From: an archaeon
GTDB taxonomy: Archaea > Methanobacteriota > Methanobacteria > Methanobacteriales > Methanobacteriaceae
Length of the DNA: 5,038 nucleotides
Assembly (NCBI GenBank): GCA_024409145.1
Contig: JAKSUF010000130.1
Coordinates: 1-5,038, forward strand
Direction of reading: 5' to 3'
Shown: piece by piece, positions 1-5,030 of the stretch
How the letters are laid out: every line of letters begins with the position of its first letter
Numbering within the stretch: the stretch's first letter is position 1
Made by a program: the position numbers and the translations under genes
The notes under the pieces: generated by a model
What the model was told of the DNA's origin: nothing
The model's input: only the letters and a program-made list of their open reading frames with translations
The model's database searches: none

Positions 1-33
1 TTATCAAATTTTTGATTTTTTTAATTAATAACA

Positions 34-92
34 ATAAATATCTAAAGATAATTTGATGGTGTTTTTAAATTATCTTTGTTGTAGATATTTAT
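34..92 (-). other. Interrupted inverted repeat (hairpin) spanning the queE stop codon
   Basis: Positions 44-54 (AAAGATAATTT) and 67-77 (AAATTATCTTT) are perfect reverse complements around a 12-base loop. The stem continues outward: 34-44 (ATAAATATCTA) pairs with 82-92 (TAGATATTTAT), broken only by a four-base bulge at 78-81. In the minus-strand transcript this gives about 21 base pairs at the very end of queE, including its stop codon at 70-72. There is no U-tract after it (the transcript is A-rich there), so it is not a canonical intrinsic terminator. It could be a 3'-end stabilising or processing hairpin. The rest of 1-33 holds only a short palindrome (3-16, ATCAAA-TT-TTTGAT) and no gene. 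Confidence 0.55.
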
Positions 93-669
93 GTGTTTGA
101 GCAGATATTTTAACATTATCTAATTTTTTAAAATTTTTAACAATTAAATCAGTTATTTTAATTGCATTATTGAATTCTGGTTGTAACCAAATAGTTTTGT
201 TATAATTAAACTTATCTTTTAACATAATCACTTCATCAATATCTTCTTGGTTTGTAATTACAAATTTAAAATAACAATTATCATATTGGTGGTAATTATT
301 AAAAACTCTTTCTTTTTCCTGTTTTGGTGAAATTACATATTCTATTTGATCTATATGTTCAAATAGGAATCCGTTTGTTTCCATTTGTATTTTTAAATCA
401 CTTGGTAGGAGTTTAATTAATTTTTTAATGTCTTTAATCTGTAAAGTTGGTTCTCCTCCAGTTATGATTAAAGTTTTAACATTATTTTCTTTTAATTCTT
501 TTAATAGTATTTCTTTTGTTTCTAAAAGAGATATTTCTTGTGGTTTGGTTAAGTCTGTATCACACCAAGGGCAATTTAAATTACATCCAGATAATCTTAA
601 AAAAGTTGCAGGAGTTCCAATAAATGGGCCTTCTCCTTGAAAACTTGTAAAAATTTCTAATATTTTCAT
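70..669 (-). CDS. queE: 7-carboxy-7-deazaguanine synthase QueE (radical SAM)
   Basis: This radical SAM enzyme converts 6-carboxy-5,6,7,8-tetrahydropterin to 7-carboxy-7-deazaguanine, the ring-contraction step of preQ0 synthesis, in the cytoplasm. The 199-residue protein carries the QGEG motif at residues 11-14 and the Cys29-x3-Cys33-x2-Cys36 cluster motif in the QueE-typical context SGCNLNCPWCDT. It also has the SAM-binding GGEP at 71-74, ETNG at 97-100, ISPK at 113-116 and the family C-terminal signature QTHKY at 191-195. The length is slightly short but complete for the family. The start at 667-669 lies one base after the queD stop, with an AGAGGA ribosome binding site (675-680) inside the end of queD, so translation of the two is probably coupled. 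The last codons lie within an inverted repeat. No other family fits as well. Confidence 0.95.
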   Translation of the reverse strand: MKILEIFTSFQGEGPFIGTPATFLRLSGCNLNCPWCDTDLTKPQEISLLETKEILLKELKENNVKTLIITGGEPTLQIKDIKKLIKLLPSDLKIQMETNGFLFEHIDQIEYVISPKQEKERVFNNYHQYDNCYFKFVITNQEDIDEVIMLKDKFNYNKTIWLQPEFNNAIKITDLIVKNFKKLDNVKISAQTHKYLQQR

Positions 670-670
670 T

Positions 671-1021
671 TTAATCCTCTGTATAAGTTACGAAAGATTC
701 TGGAGTTTCATAAACAGTTACAGAGTATAATTTTGGTAACTTATCTTTCATTTCATCAAAGAAAAATTTACTCATAGCTTCCATTGTTGGATCTTCACAA
801 TCCATAAATTCATTTAAATTTAAGTGGTCTGTTTTTATAAAGTCATTAAATATTTCTTCAACTTCATAAGTATCAATAATCATATTTTTGTAATCTAATT
901 CTTTGGATCTTAAGCTTAATACGATTTCATATTGGTGACCATGCCATTGGGTACATTTTCCACCTTGGTTTTTTAATTTATGACATCCATAAATTCTGTG
1001 TTTTGTTTTTAATTCAAACAT
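671..1021 (-). CDS. queD: 6-carboxytetrahydropterin synthase QueD
   Basis: QueD converts 7,8-dihydroneopterin triphosphate to 6-carboxytetrahydropterin, supplying the substrate of the adjacent QueE. The zinc ligands His14, His27 and His29 are visible, the last two in the HGH motif. Cys23 sits in the Cys-x3-His-Gly-His arrangement that distinguishes QueD from PTPS-III-type relatives. Asp65-His66 (DHLNLNE) and Glu105 (VYETPE) match the catalytic and pterin-binding positions. At 116 residues it is compact but contains the whole fold. The segment MIIDTYEVEE replaces the more usual MVxDF form, a minor variation. The start ATG (1019-1021) is set by a strong AAGGAGA site at 1029-1035. Upstream lies a 171-bp gap with tandem TATA-like boxes, so queD-queE may have its own promoter in addition to read-through from queC. 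Confidence 0.94.
   Translation of the reverse strand: MFELKTKHRIYGCHKLKNQGGKCTQWHGHQYEIVLSLRSKELDYKNMIIDTYEVEEIFNDFIKTDHLNLNEFMDCEDPTMEAMSKFFFDEMKDKLPKLYSVTVYETPESFVTYTED
675..680 (-). promoter_or_regulatory. Ribosome binding site of queE
   Basis: AGAGGA on the minus strand, five bases before the queE ATG and inside the last codons of queD. It fixes the queE start and implies translational coupling with queD. Confidence 0.7.
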
Positions 1022-1028
1022 TTTATAA

Positions 1029-1035
1029 TCTCCTT
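1029..1035 (-). promoter_or_regulatory. Ribosome binding site of queD
   Basis: AAGGAGA on the minus strand, seven bases before the queD ATG. The stretch GGAGATTATAAAATG here is almost the same as GGAGTTATAAAATG in front of queC, so the two que genes share a near-identical translation start region. Confidence 0.8.
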
Positions 1036-1097
1036 ATTAATATTTTTTATAAATTTTTTAGAATTTTTAATATTTATTTAGTTATAGTTCTGTATTT

Positions 1098-1105
1098 TTT
1101 ATAAA
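1098..1105 (-). promoter_or_regulatory. Candidate TATA box (middle copy) for queD-queE
   Basis: TTTATAAA is preceded on the minus strand by an A-run that could serve as a BRE. With the usual archaeal spacing of about 25 bp, transcription would start near 1076, leaving a leader of about 55 bases with the AAGGAGA site intact. This is the best placed of three identical boxes. The box at 1046-1053 would start transcription near 1025 and give an almost leaderless RNA lacking the ribosome binding site. Confidence 0.45.
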
Positions 1106-1149
1106 TTTTTTAGAATTTTTAATATTTATTTAGTTATAGTTCTGTATTT

Positions 1150-1157
1150 TTTATAAA
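1150..1157 (-). promoter_or_regulatory. Candidate TATA box (third, partial copy) for queD-queE
   Basis: Same TTTATAAA sequence and A-rich upstream flank as the middle copy, 52 bp further from queD. It would start transcription near 1128 and give a leader of roughly 105 bases. It may be an additional start or an inactive relic of the tandem duplication. Confidence 0.35.
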
Positions 1158-1192
1158 TTTTTTAGAATTTTTAATAAATTTTTATTTTTTAA

Positions 1193-1831
1193 TTAATCAT
1201 TTTGCATAGATTTTTTAACATTCTCTATAGCAGTTATTCTACTTCTACAACTAATGCACTCATTACATGGACTTCCATCTTCTTTTGGTTGATAACAACT
1301 AAATGTTAAATCTATAGGAACATCTAATTCTAATGCTTTTTTGACTACTTCTTCTTTACTGCATTTTACAAATGGTGCTTTAATTGGGATGTATTCATAA
1401 TTATTAACTTTATTTAATTCATTCATGGATTCTAAGAATTCTAATGTGGTGTCTGGATAATCTCCAACATCATCAGCTATTGCTCCATAATAAACTTCTT
1501 TACAGTCGTTACTTATTGCATAAGCAGTAGCTAAACTTAATAATATTGTATTTCTACTTGGAACAACGGTGTCCTTAGGACTATTTGTATTTGTATTCTC
1601 TGCACTAGTTAAACTAGATTTAGAAAATACTTCTACAATATTTTGAATATCAATAACTTTATGTTTTACATTATTTAATTCACAAATTTTTGAAGCTCTT
1701 TTTAGTTCTTCGTGTCCTTTTTGACCATAATTAAAACTTAGTGCATTGACTTCATATTCTTTATTTATTAAATAATATAATAGTGTAGAACTATCTAATC
1801 CACCAGATAATATTAAAACTACTTTTTTCAT
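1193..1831 (-). CDS. queC: 7-cyano-7-deazaguanine synthase QueC
   Basis: QueC uses ATP and ammonia to convert 7-carboxy-7-deazaguanine to preQ0 (7-cyano-7-deazaguanine), the product archaea insert into tRNA on the way to archaeosine. The PP-loop SGGLDS at residues 9-14 binds ATP. The family segment VPSRNT is present mid-protein. The C-terminal zinc site is complete: Cys179-x9-Cys189-x2-Cys192-x2-Cys195. At 212 residues it is slightly shorter than usual but has both ends. The stretch DYPDTT stands where many QueC proteins have YPDCR, a substitution worth noting but not disabling on its face. The start (1829-1831) follows an AGGAG site at 1839-1843. It lies 73 bp after thiD, in a gap made of short repeats, and 171 bp before queD. 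Together with queD and queE it forms a preQ0 gene cluster. Confidence 0.95.
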   Translation of the reverse strand: MKKVVLILSGGLDSSTLLYYLINKEYEVNALSFNYGQKGHEELKRASKICELNNVKHKVIDIQNIVEVFSKSSLTSAENTNTNSPKDTVVPSRNTILLSLATAYAISNDCKEVYYGAIADDVGDYPDTTLEFLESMNELNKVNNYEYIPIKAPFVKCSKEEVVKKALELDVPIDLTFSCYQPKEDGSPCNECISCRSRITAIENVKKSMQND

Positions 1832-1838
1832 TTTATAA

Positions 1839-1843
1839 CTCCT
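1839..1843 (-). promoter_or_regulatory. Ribosome binding site of queC
   Basis: AGGAG on the minus strand, seven bases before the queC ATG. It directly follows the last copy of the 21-bp repeat. Confidence 0.75.
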
Positions 1844-1904
1844 ATTTAAAGTATTTTAATTAGTATTTAAGTATTTTAACTAGTATTCAAAGTATTTTAG
1901 CTAG
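1843..1904 (-). repeat. Three imperfect ~21-bp tandem repeats between thiD and queC
   Basis: Copies lie at 1843-1863 (21 bp), 1864-1883 (20 bp) and 1884-1904 (21 bp). On the plus strand each reads TATTYAA(A)GTATTTTA followed by ATTAG, ACTAG or GCTAG. The copies differ mainly at one or two positions before TAG, and the middle copy lacks one A. The array ends exactly at the thiD stop codon and starts at the queC ribosome binding site, so it makes up nearly the whole gap. TATA-like minus-strand sequences (TTAAATA in the middle copy, TTTGAATA in the thiD-side copy) could serve a queC promoter. The copy nearest queC is too close to act as a TATA box. A protein-binding role is possible but unproven. 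Confidence 0.8.
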
Positions 1905-2681
1905 TTATTGTATGTTGTTGAAATTTGGATTTAAAGTACCATATCTGCCGTGTTTTACAGATTGGTAAATAAAATCTAAAGAATTTTTTATACTTAATTC
2001 AAGATTATTATGATTTTTCTTATTTTCATTAATTATTAAATTTGATAAAATTGCTGCGGAGAAACTGCATCCAGTTCCATGAAGATTATCTGTTTTAATT
2101 AATTCTTGTTTAATAAGAGTAATCTCATTATTTTCTTGTGTATAAATTACATTGTTTCCATCAAGATGGCCACCAGTTATTATAACATTACAGTACTTTC
2201 CTATCTTATAAGCTGCTTCTTTAGCATCTTCAATATTTTTGATTTTAATGCCACTTAATTCTTCAGCTTCAGATATATTTGGTGTTATAAGTAAAGATTT
2301 AGGAAGTAAGTATTTTTTCAATGGTTTTATGATTCCTCCATTTGTTAACATGTCTCCAGCACTTGCTACCATAACTGGATCAATAACTATGTTTAAATCA
2401 TATTCTTCGACCTTTTTACTTACTAGTTTTATAATTTCCTTTGAATATAATAATCCTGTCTTTGAGTATTTTATATCATACTCTTCAAATATTGAATCTA
2501 TTTGTTCTCTTATATATGTGGTTGGAATTTCTTTAACAGAAAAGACTTTTTTAGGATTTTGTGCAGTAAGTGCAGTAATAACTGAAGTACCATGGATTCC
2601 ATGTGCGGCCATAGTTTTAACATCTGTTAAAATTCCAGCACCTCCTGATGGATCAAATCCTGCAATTGTTAATCCAATCAT
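1905..2681 (-). CDS. thiD: Hydroxymethylpyrimidine/phosphomethylpyrimidine kinase ThiD
   Basis: ThiD phosphorylates 4-amino-5-hydroxymethyl-2-methylpyrimidine and its monophosphate to the diphosphate used in thiamine synthesis. The 258-residue protein is a ribokinase-fold enzyme. The N-terminal substrate motif AGFDPSGGAG occupies residues 7-16, with TALTAQN at 36-42, DPVM at 101-104, TPN at 133-135 and the anion-hole/catalytic HGTGC at 201-205. The HGR...LNP ending (244-252) is typical. Some archaeal ThiD proteins carry a fused ThiN domain; none is present here and the length is that of the kinase alone. The start at 2679-2681 has a GGTGA site at 2686-2690 and lies 12 bp after cofC, so the two are almost certainly co-transcribed. 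A single-substrate pyridoxal/HMP kinase is the main alternative but is less likely given the motifs. Confidence 0.92.
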   Translation of the reverse strand: MIGLTIAGFDPSGGAGILTDVKTMAAHGIHGTSVITALTAQNPKKVFSVKEIPTTYIREQIDSIFEEYDIKYSKTGLLYSKEIIKLVSKKVEEYDLNIVIDPVMVASAGDMLTNGGIIKPLKKYLLPKSLLITPNISEAEELSGIKIKNIEDAKEAAYKIGKYCNVIITGGHLDGNNVIYTQENNEITLIKQELIKTDNLHGTGCSFSAAILSNLIINENKKNHNNLELSIKNSLDFIYQSVKHGRYGTLNPNFNNIQ

Positions 2682-2685
2682 CTTT

Positions 2686-2690
2686 TCACC
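2686..2690 (-). promoter_or_regulatory. Ribosome binding site of thiD
   Basis: GGTGA on the minus strand, four bases before the thiD ATG and just after the cofC stop (2694-2696). It resembles the GGTGA site of proS and differs from the AGGAG sites of queC and queD. Confidence 0.7.
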
Positions 2691-2693
2691 TAT

Positions 2694-3404
2694 TTATTTT
2701 ATTTTTCGATTGACTTTAAGTCTTTCATGTCCATGGATGGATTCTACATTAATTCCTAAAGATTCTAAATACTCTTTAGTTTTAGTTCCATCTCCATGAA
2801 TCATAATTTCTCCTAAATCTTCAGTAGTATTTACATCAAGAGCAAGGTAAAATGAATCGTGGATAGTATAATTTAATTTATTTTTTTTAGCTTCTTCAAT
2901 ATGTCTTTTAAAACTAAACTCTCCAAATTTCATATCAATAGCTAATGGTTTTGTAATTAACATGTTTGTTCCTCCACCTTTTGAAGGAACAATAATAAAA
3001 TCATTTTTTTCACTTTTTTCTATCAATAATTTAATATTAGTTTTTCCAATTAATGGAATATCTGAAGGTAAAATGATAACTTTTTTTGTTTTGTTTTTAA
3101 TAGATTCCATTGCTTGATTTAAAGCTATATTAAGTCCAGAATTATCTGAAGCTTTTAAGTTTATAGTTTTCGGATGGTCTTTTTCAATAATTGTATTAAG
3201 CCCTAATTCTTCAGCAAAAGCTAAGACATTTTTATCCTTACTAATTATGAAAATTTTATCTACAAATTGTTTTAATATAATAGCTATGTCTTTTAACATA
3301 GCTTTAAGTAAATTTTCTCTTTCTTCAGGGGATAAAAATGGAGATAATCTAGTTTTTGCATTAGTAAATTGACTTACTGGTATTATTGTATAAATATTAT
3401 CCAT
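2694..3404 (-). CDS. cofC: 2-phospho-L-lactate guanylyltransferase CofC
   Basis: CofC activates 2-phospho-L-lactate with GTP to lactyl-diphospho-guanosine, the donor for coenzyme F420 assembly; F420 is the hydride carrier of methanogenesis. The 236-residue protein has a nucleotidyltransferase fold. IPV at residues 8-10 and NAKTRLSPFL at 15-24 form the nucleotide-binding start. PSDIPL (113-118, Asp115 likely metal-binding), GGGTNML (142-148), FGEFSF (159-164) and LDVNTTEDL (188-196) follow the CofC pattern. The tail after residue 197 (EIMIHGDGTKTKEYLE..., then HGHERLKV) looks like the extension I associate with Methanobacteriales homologues. That point is recall, not a search. The start at 3402-3404 has only a weak AGGAT site (3413-3417). 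It sits 12 bp before thiD and 144 bp after proS, whose gap contains a direct repeat. Confidence 0.9.
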   Translation of the reverse strand: MDNIYTIIPVSQFTNAKTRLSPFLSPEERENLLKAMLKDIAIILKQFVDKIFIISKDKNVLAFAEELGLNTIIEKDHPKTINLKASDNSGLNIALNQAMESIKNKTKKVIILPSDIPLIGKTNIKLLIEKSEKNDFIIVPSKGGGTNMLITKPLAIDMKFGEFSFKRHIEEAKKNKLNYTIHDSFYLALDVNTTEDLGEIMIHGDGTKTKEYLESLGINVESIHGHERLKVNRKIK

Positions 3405-3412
3405 TTTACCAT

Positions 3413-3417
3413 ATCCT
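3413..3417 (-). promoter_or_regulatory. Weak ribosome binding site of cofC
   Basis: AGGAT on the minus strand, eight bases before the cofC ATG. It is weaker than the sites of its neighbours. The start itself is well supported because the conserved N-terminal IPV motif begins only seven residues in. Confidence 0.4.
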
Positions 3418-3458
3418 AATCTAATTTTATTAAATATTGATAGTCTAAATTAATTTTT

Positions 3459-3543
3459 GTTGTTTTTGTGTCTTAGTCATTAATGTTAAGAGTGTTTTTT
3501 GTTGTTTTTTTGTGTCTTAGTCATTAATGTTAAGAGTGTTTTT
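3459..3543 (-). repeat. ~43-bp direct repeat, two copies, between proS and cofC
   Basis: Copies lie at 3459-3500 and 3501-3543. They share an identical 27-bp core (3468-3494 and 3512-3538) flanked by T-runs whose lengths differ (T5/T6 against T7/T5). A more diverged third unit seems to continue into the 3' end of proS: 21 bases at 3555-3575 match 3513-3533 at 17 positions, one repeat period away. The core holds a dyad centred on CATTAATG. No reading frame of note spans 3405-3548. The remaining cofC-proximal part (3405-3453) contains only a weak TATA-like TATTTAAT (3429-3436), too close to the ATG to be convincing. Confidence 0.9.
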
Positions 3544-3548
3544 ATTAT

Positions 3549-4955
3549 TTAATAAGTTTTAGCCATTAATGCTAAGTGTTTAGCTGGTTTTCCACAATGT
3601 GGGCAAACTTTATCAGTTTCAATATCTTCTTTTTGAATACCAAGAACATCTACATTTGTTTCTTCTTCAATAGCTTTTCCACATTCTTCATCTCCACACC
3701 AGTAGAAGTTAACTACTTTTCCATCTTCAATAGCTTTTGGGATTTCATCTAAAGATTCGATTTCAACAATTTTATCTTCGAGTTTTGCCCATGCATTTGA
3801 TTTGAGACTTACTTCAATTTCATCGATTAATTCTGCTACTTTATCTGCAACATTTTCATCTAAATTGATTTCAATTTTTTCACCAGTATCTCTTCTTCCT
3901 AAGATAGCAATATTATTTTTTAAATCTCTAGGACCTAATTCAAATCTAAGTGGAGTTCCTTTTAATTCCCAATCATAGAATTTCTTTCCAGGTCTAATAT
4001 CACGAGTATCCATTTTTACACGAATACCTTTAGATTCAAGTGCTGATTTTATTTCATTACATTTGCCCATTACTTCTTCAGCACCATCTTTGAATATAAT
4101 TGGTATAATTGTGATTTGGTCTGGAGCTATTTTTGGTGGTAATATTAATCCTTTTTCATCACCATGAGCAGCAATAGCTGCTGCAATCACTCTATCAGAG
4201 ATACCATAACATGTTTGATATGCATATTCATGCTCTCCTTCTTTGTTTTCAAAGGTTATATCAAAGGTTTTAGCAAAAGTAGTTCCAAGATTATGACAAG
4301 TACCAATTTGTAATGTTTTTCCATCTGGCATGATTGTATCAAAAGCCATTGTGTATTCAGCACCTGGGAATTTATCCCATTCTGGTCTTTTACTTATCAA
4401 GTATGGAATTCCCATTTCATCAAATAATCCTTTGTAAATTTCAATACTGGTATCAACTTGTTCTTTACATTCTTCAGCACTAGAATGAACAGTATGAGCT
4501 TCTGCAAAAGTTGTAATTTCTCTCACTCTTATAAGTGGTCTTGTATGTTTAGTTTCATATCTAAAAGTGTTTACAACTTGGTATTGTTTAATCGGTAAAT
4601 CAATGTGTGAACGTACCCATAGTGAAAACATTGGATACATTGCAGTTTCACTTGTTGGTCTGATAGCTAATTTTTCATTTAACTCAGTATGCCCTCCATG
4701 AGTTACCCAATAAACTTCTTCTTCAAATCCTTTTACATGTATTCCTTCTTTAGCCAATTCTGCTTCTGGAATAAGAAGAGGGAATAATACCTCATCATGA
4801 TCGTTATCCATTAATTCTTTATATGCATTTAAAGTATGTTTTCTAATTTGAAAACCATAAGGTAACCATATACTCATTCCTTTAATAGGGTATCTTGCAT
4901 CTGTAATTTGTGCTTCTTCTAATATATTATGGAACCATTCACTAAAATTTTCCAT
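3549..4955 (-). CDS. proS: Prolyl-tRNA synthetase, archaeal/eukaryal type
   Basis: This class II synthetase attaches proline to tRNA-Pro in the cytoplasm. In the 468-residue protein, the proline-binding TSE loop is at residues 101-103. Motif 2 starts at FRYETKHTRP (131-140, Arg132 and Glu134), followed by FAEAH (150-154). GTCHNLG (218-224) and motif 3 (254-274, containing AAHGDEKG) complete the active site. The anticodon-binding domain follows, with GTPLRFELGPRDL in it. The C-terminal zinc domain has Cys420-x4-Cys425 and Cys451-x2-Cys454, and the protein ends in Tyr468, as is usual for this type. There is no bacterial INS editing domain, and the length is normal. The start (4953-4955) follows AGGTGA at 4960-4965. 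It is the first gene of the run in this window. Its final codons resemble the repeat units just downstream. Confidence 0.97.
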   Translation of the reverse strand: MENFSEWFHNILEEAQITDARYPIKGMSIWLPYGFQIRKHTLNAYKELMDNDHDEVLFPLLIPEAELAKEGIHVKGFEEEVYWVTHGGHTELNEKLAIRPTSETAMYPMFSLWVRSHIDLPIKQYQVVNTFRYETKHTRPLIRVREITTFAEAHTVHSSAEECKEQVDTSIEIYKGLFDEMGIPYLISKRPEWDKFPGAEYTMAFDTIMPDGKTLQIGTCHNLGTTFAKTFDITFENKEGEHEYAYQTCYGISDRVIAAAIAAHGDEKGLILPPKIAPDQITIIPIIFKDGAEEVMGKCNEIKSALESKGIRVKMDTRDIRPGKKFYDWELKGTPLRFELGPRDLKNNIAILGRRDTGEKIEINLDENVADKVAELIDEIEVSLKSNAWAKLEDKIVEIESLDEIPKAIEDGKVVNFYWCGDEECGKAIEEETNVDVLGIQKEDIETDKVCPHCGKPAKHLALMAKTY

Positions 4956-4959
4956 TCTT

Positions 4960-4965
4960 TCACCT
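4960..4965 (-). promoter_or_regulatory. Ribosome binding site of proS
   Basis: AGGTGA on the minus strand, four bases before the proS ATG. It supports this start codon. Confidence 0.75.
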
Positions 4966-4979
4966 GTATATTATAAATT

Positions 4980-5009
4980 ATTTAATAAGTTTTTATTTAA
5001 TAAGTTTAA
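4980..5009 (-). repeat. 15-bp tandem repeat upstream of proS
   Basis: ATTTAATAAGTTTTT (4980-4994) is followed directly by ATTTAATAAGTTTAA (4995-5009), identical over the first 13 bases. The longer 17-bp form ATTATTTAATAAGTTTT (4977-4993) also occurs at 3544-3560, across the proS stop codon, so identical sequence flanks the gene on both sides. In such A/T-rich DNA, coincidence cannot be excluded. Confidence 0.6.
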
Positions 5010-5030
5010 TTTTATCTTATACTTCTTTAA

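Larger units (their letters stand above)
1041..1176 (-). repeat. 52-bp tandem repeat, 2.6 copies, between queC and queD
   Basis: Two perfect 52-bp copies lie at 1041-1092 and 1093-1144, followed by a 32-bp exact partial copy at 1145-1176 that diverges at 1177. Each copy contains an 8-bp TTTATAAA box and runs of five or six T's (plus strand) spaced about 10-11 bp apart. The array fills most of the 171-bp queC-queD gap, and no open reading frame of note crosses it. Perfect identity between copies points to recent duplication or active homogenisation, for example by slippage. It lies directly upstream of queD and probably contains its promoter. Confidence 0.95.

Noticed and set aside
1..33. The end of another minus-strand gene
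   Set aside because: The minus-strand frame ending at base 1 meets a TGA immediately before the TAA, and the stretch is low-complexity spacer.
428..640. A 70-codon open frame on the plus strand opposite queE
   Set aside because: It is antisense to the radical SAM core of queE, with no recognisable domain and no support from context.
1041..1176. A CRISPR array
   Set aside because: The repeats are directly adjacent without unique spacers, number fewer than three, and there are no cas genes.
1832..1904. A preQ1-type riboswitch in front of queC
   Set aside because: The leader is short, A/T-rich and made of direct repeats. No pseudoknot-like stem with a C-rich loop could be found, and I know of no such riboswitch in archaea.
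2239..2799. A 186-codon open frame on the plus strand opposite thiD and the end of cofC
   Set aside because: It runs antisense through the conserved ThiD and CofC codons and its protein has no recognisable motif. It also has no clear ribosome binding site. It is a shadow of the real genes.
3405..3548. An intrinsic terminator or box C/D RNA between proS and cofC
   Set aside because: T-runs are on the plus strand, so the transcript would be A-rich, not U-rich. No RUGAUGA and CUGA box pair was found.
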